Origin: Comamonadaceae bacterium
GTDB taxonomy: Bacteria > Pseudomonadota > Gammaproteobacteria > Burkholderiales > Burkholderiaceae_C
DNA length: 6,918 bases
Assembly (NCBI GenBank): GCA_947466165.1
Contig: CANIDW010000084.1
Coordinates: forward strand, 1-6,918
Reading direction: 5' to 3'
Below the pieces are notes generated by a model, which saw only the letters and a program-made list of their open reading frames with translations, had not been told where the DNA came from and did no database searches. Of the stretch, positions 6,275 to 6,918 are shown in pieces; positions within the stretch are counted from its first letter, which is position 1; each line of letters starts with the position of its first letter. The position numbers and the translations under genes are program-made.

Positions 6275-6918
6275 TCAAACTTCGTCGTACACAACTTCGA
6301 GCGTGGGCTTGCTGGTGTCTGTCTTGCCGCACATGTCAAATTGCGTCGCGGGCTCGAGCACCACATCGCGACCGACAGCAGAAGCTGCAAACAGGCCCAG
6401 CAACTGGTCTTGTGTCATGGGGTTCGGACGAATCGGCACTGAAGTGTGGACATTGGCGGCCAACTCGGCAAACATGGGACCCCAAACAGATTCGGGGCGG
6501 CCGATGATTTCGTAGCTGGCACTTTTTCTGCGAATGTCTTCATTGGCAGGAATGGTGGACAACACAGGGATGCCCACCTTGGTGGCAAAGGCGGCGGCTT
6601 CGCCGGTGCCGTCGTCACGGTTGATCACCATGCCGGCCACACCCACATTGCCGCCTAGCTTGCGGAAATACTCCACTGCAGAGCACACGTTGTTGGCCAC
6701 ATAGAGTGACTGCAAATCGTTGCTGGCCACCACAATCACTTTTTGGCACATGTCGCGGGCAATCGGCAGACCAAAGCCGCCGCACACCACGTCGCCCAAA
6801 AAGTCGAGCAGAACATAGTCAAAACCCCACTCATGAAAGCCGAGTTTTTCGAGCAGCTCAAAGCCGTGGATGATGCCGCGACCGCCACAACCGCGACCAA
6901 CTTCTGGCCCGCCTAGCT
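6275..6918 (-). CDS. bchX: BchX, chlorophyllide a oxidoreductase iron protein (5' end beyond window)
   Basis: ATP-dependent, NifH-like reductase that passes electrons to BchYZ. The visible 213 residues are the C-terminal part; the frame is open to the window edge, so the start, P-loop and about a third of the protein are missing. The fragment begins LGGPEVGRGCGGRG, with Cys10 the first ligand of the 4Fe-4S cluster bridging the dimer. DFLGDVVCGGFG carries the second ligand, Cys45. The 35-residue spacing equals that of the two NifH cluster cysteines. BchL is the other close relative, but the location directly before bchY and bchZ and the wording of the motifs favour BchX. The stop is four bases before bchY. 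Confidence 0.97.
   Translation of the reverse strand, partial: LGGPEVGRGCGGRGIIHGFELLEKLGFHEWGFDYVLLDFLGDVVCGGFGLPIARDMCQKVIVVASNDLQSLYVANNVCSAVEYFRKLGGNVGVAGMVINRDDGTGEAAAFATKVGIPVLSTIPANEDIRRKSASYEIIGRPESVWGPMFAELAANVHTSVPIRPNPMTQDQLLGLFAASAVGRDVVLEPATQFDMCGKTDTSKPTLEVVYDEV

Noticed and set aside
6271..6390. Upstream extension of bchY by 40 codons
   Set aside because: It would overlap the conserved end of bchX, and the extra residues do not look like BchY; the ATG at 6270 fits the operon spacing.

Overview
This window is a piece of a purple-bacterial photosynthesis gene cluster. Every gene is on the minus strand, so the biological order runs from the right edge to the left: bchX (5' part missing) - bchY - bchZ - pufB - a 74-residue unnamed membrane protein - pufA - pufL - pufM - pufC (3' part missing). 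This is the classic bchXYZ-puf superoperon. The style of the PufL, PufM and BchXYZ proteins, the lipoprotein multihaem PufC and moderate GC suggest a phototrophic betaproteobacterium, probably Burkholderiales/Comamonadaceae (Rhodoferax- or Limnohabitans-like). That placement rests on general recognition, not on a tree.

Right part (6918 to 3239): the three subunits of chlorophyllide a oxidoreductase. bchX and bchY are 4 nt apart, and bchY and bchZ share one base (TGATG). All expected iron-sulfur ligand cysteines are visible: two in the BchX fragment, three in BchY and one in BchZ.

Middle part (3238 to 2357): a 147-nt gap with several potential RNA hairpins and no pufQ, then pufB (LH1 beta), the unnamed small gene, pufA (LH1 alpha), and a 129-nt gap. 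That second gap holds a strong hairpin followed by six U residues in the transcript. This is the expected place for the pufBA 3' stabiliser or attenuator that makes LH1 message exceed reaction-centre message.

Left part (2356 to 1): reaction-centre subunits PufL and PufM, with all bacteriochlorophyll and iron ligands present, then the reaction-centre cytochrome PufC, cut after two of its haem motifs. pufM and pufC overlap by 4 nt.

Together the genes make the last part of the bacteriochlorophyll a ring reduction and the core RC-LH1 photosynthetic complex. The two unusual points are the single-span protein encoded between LH1 beta and LH1 alpha, where these genes are normally adjacent, and an LH1 alpha that lacks the usual Trp 11 residues after its bacteriochlorophyll-binding His. 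No stretch over 300 bases lacks a gene.
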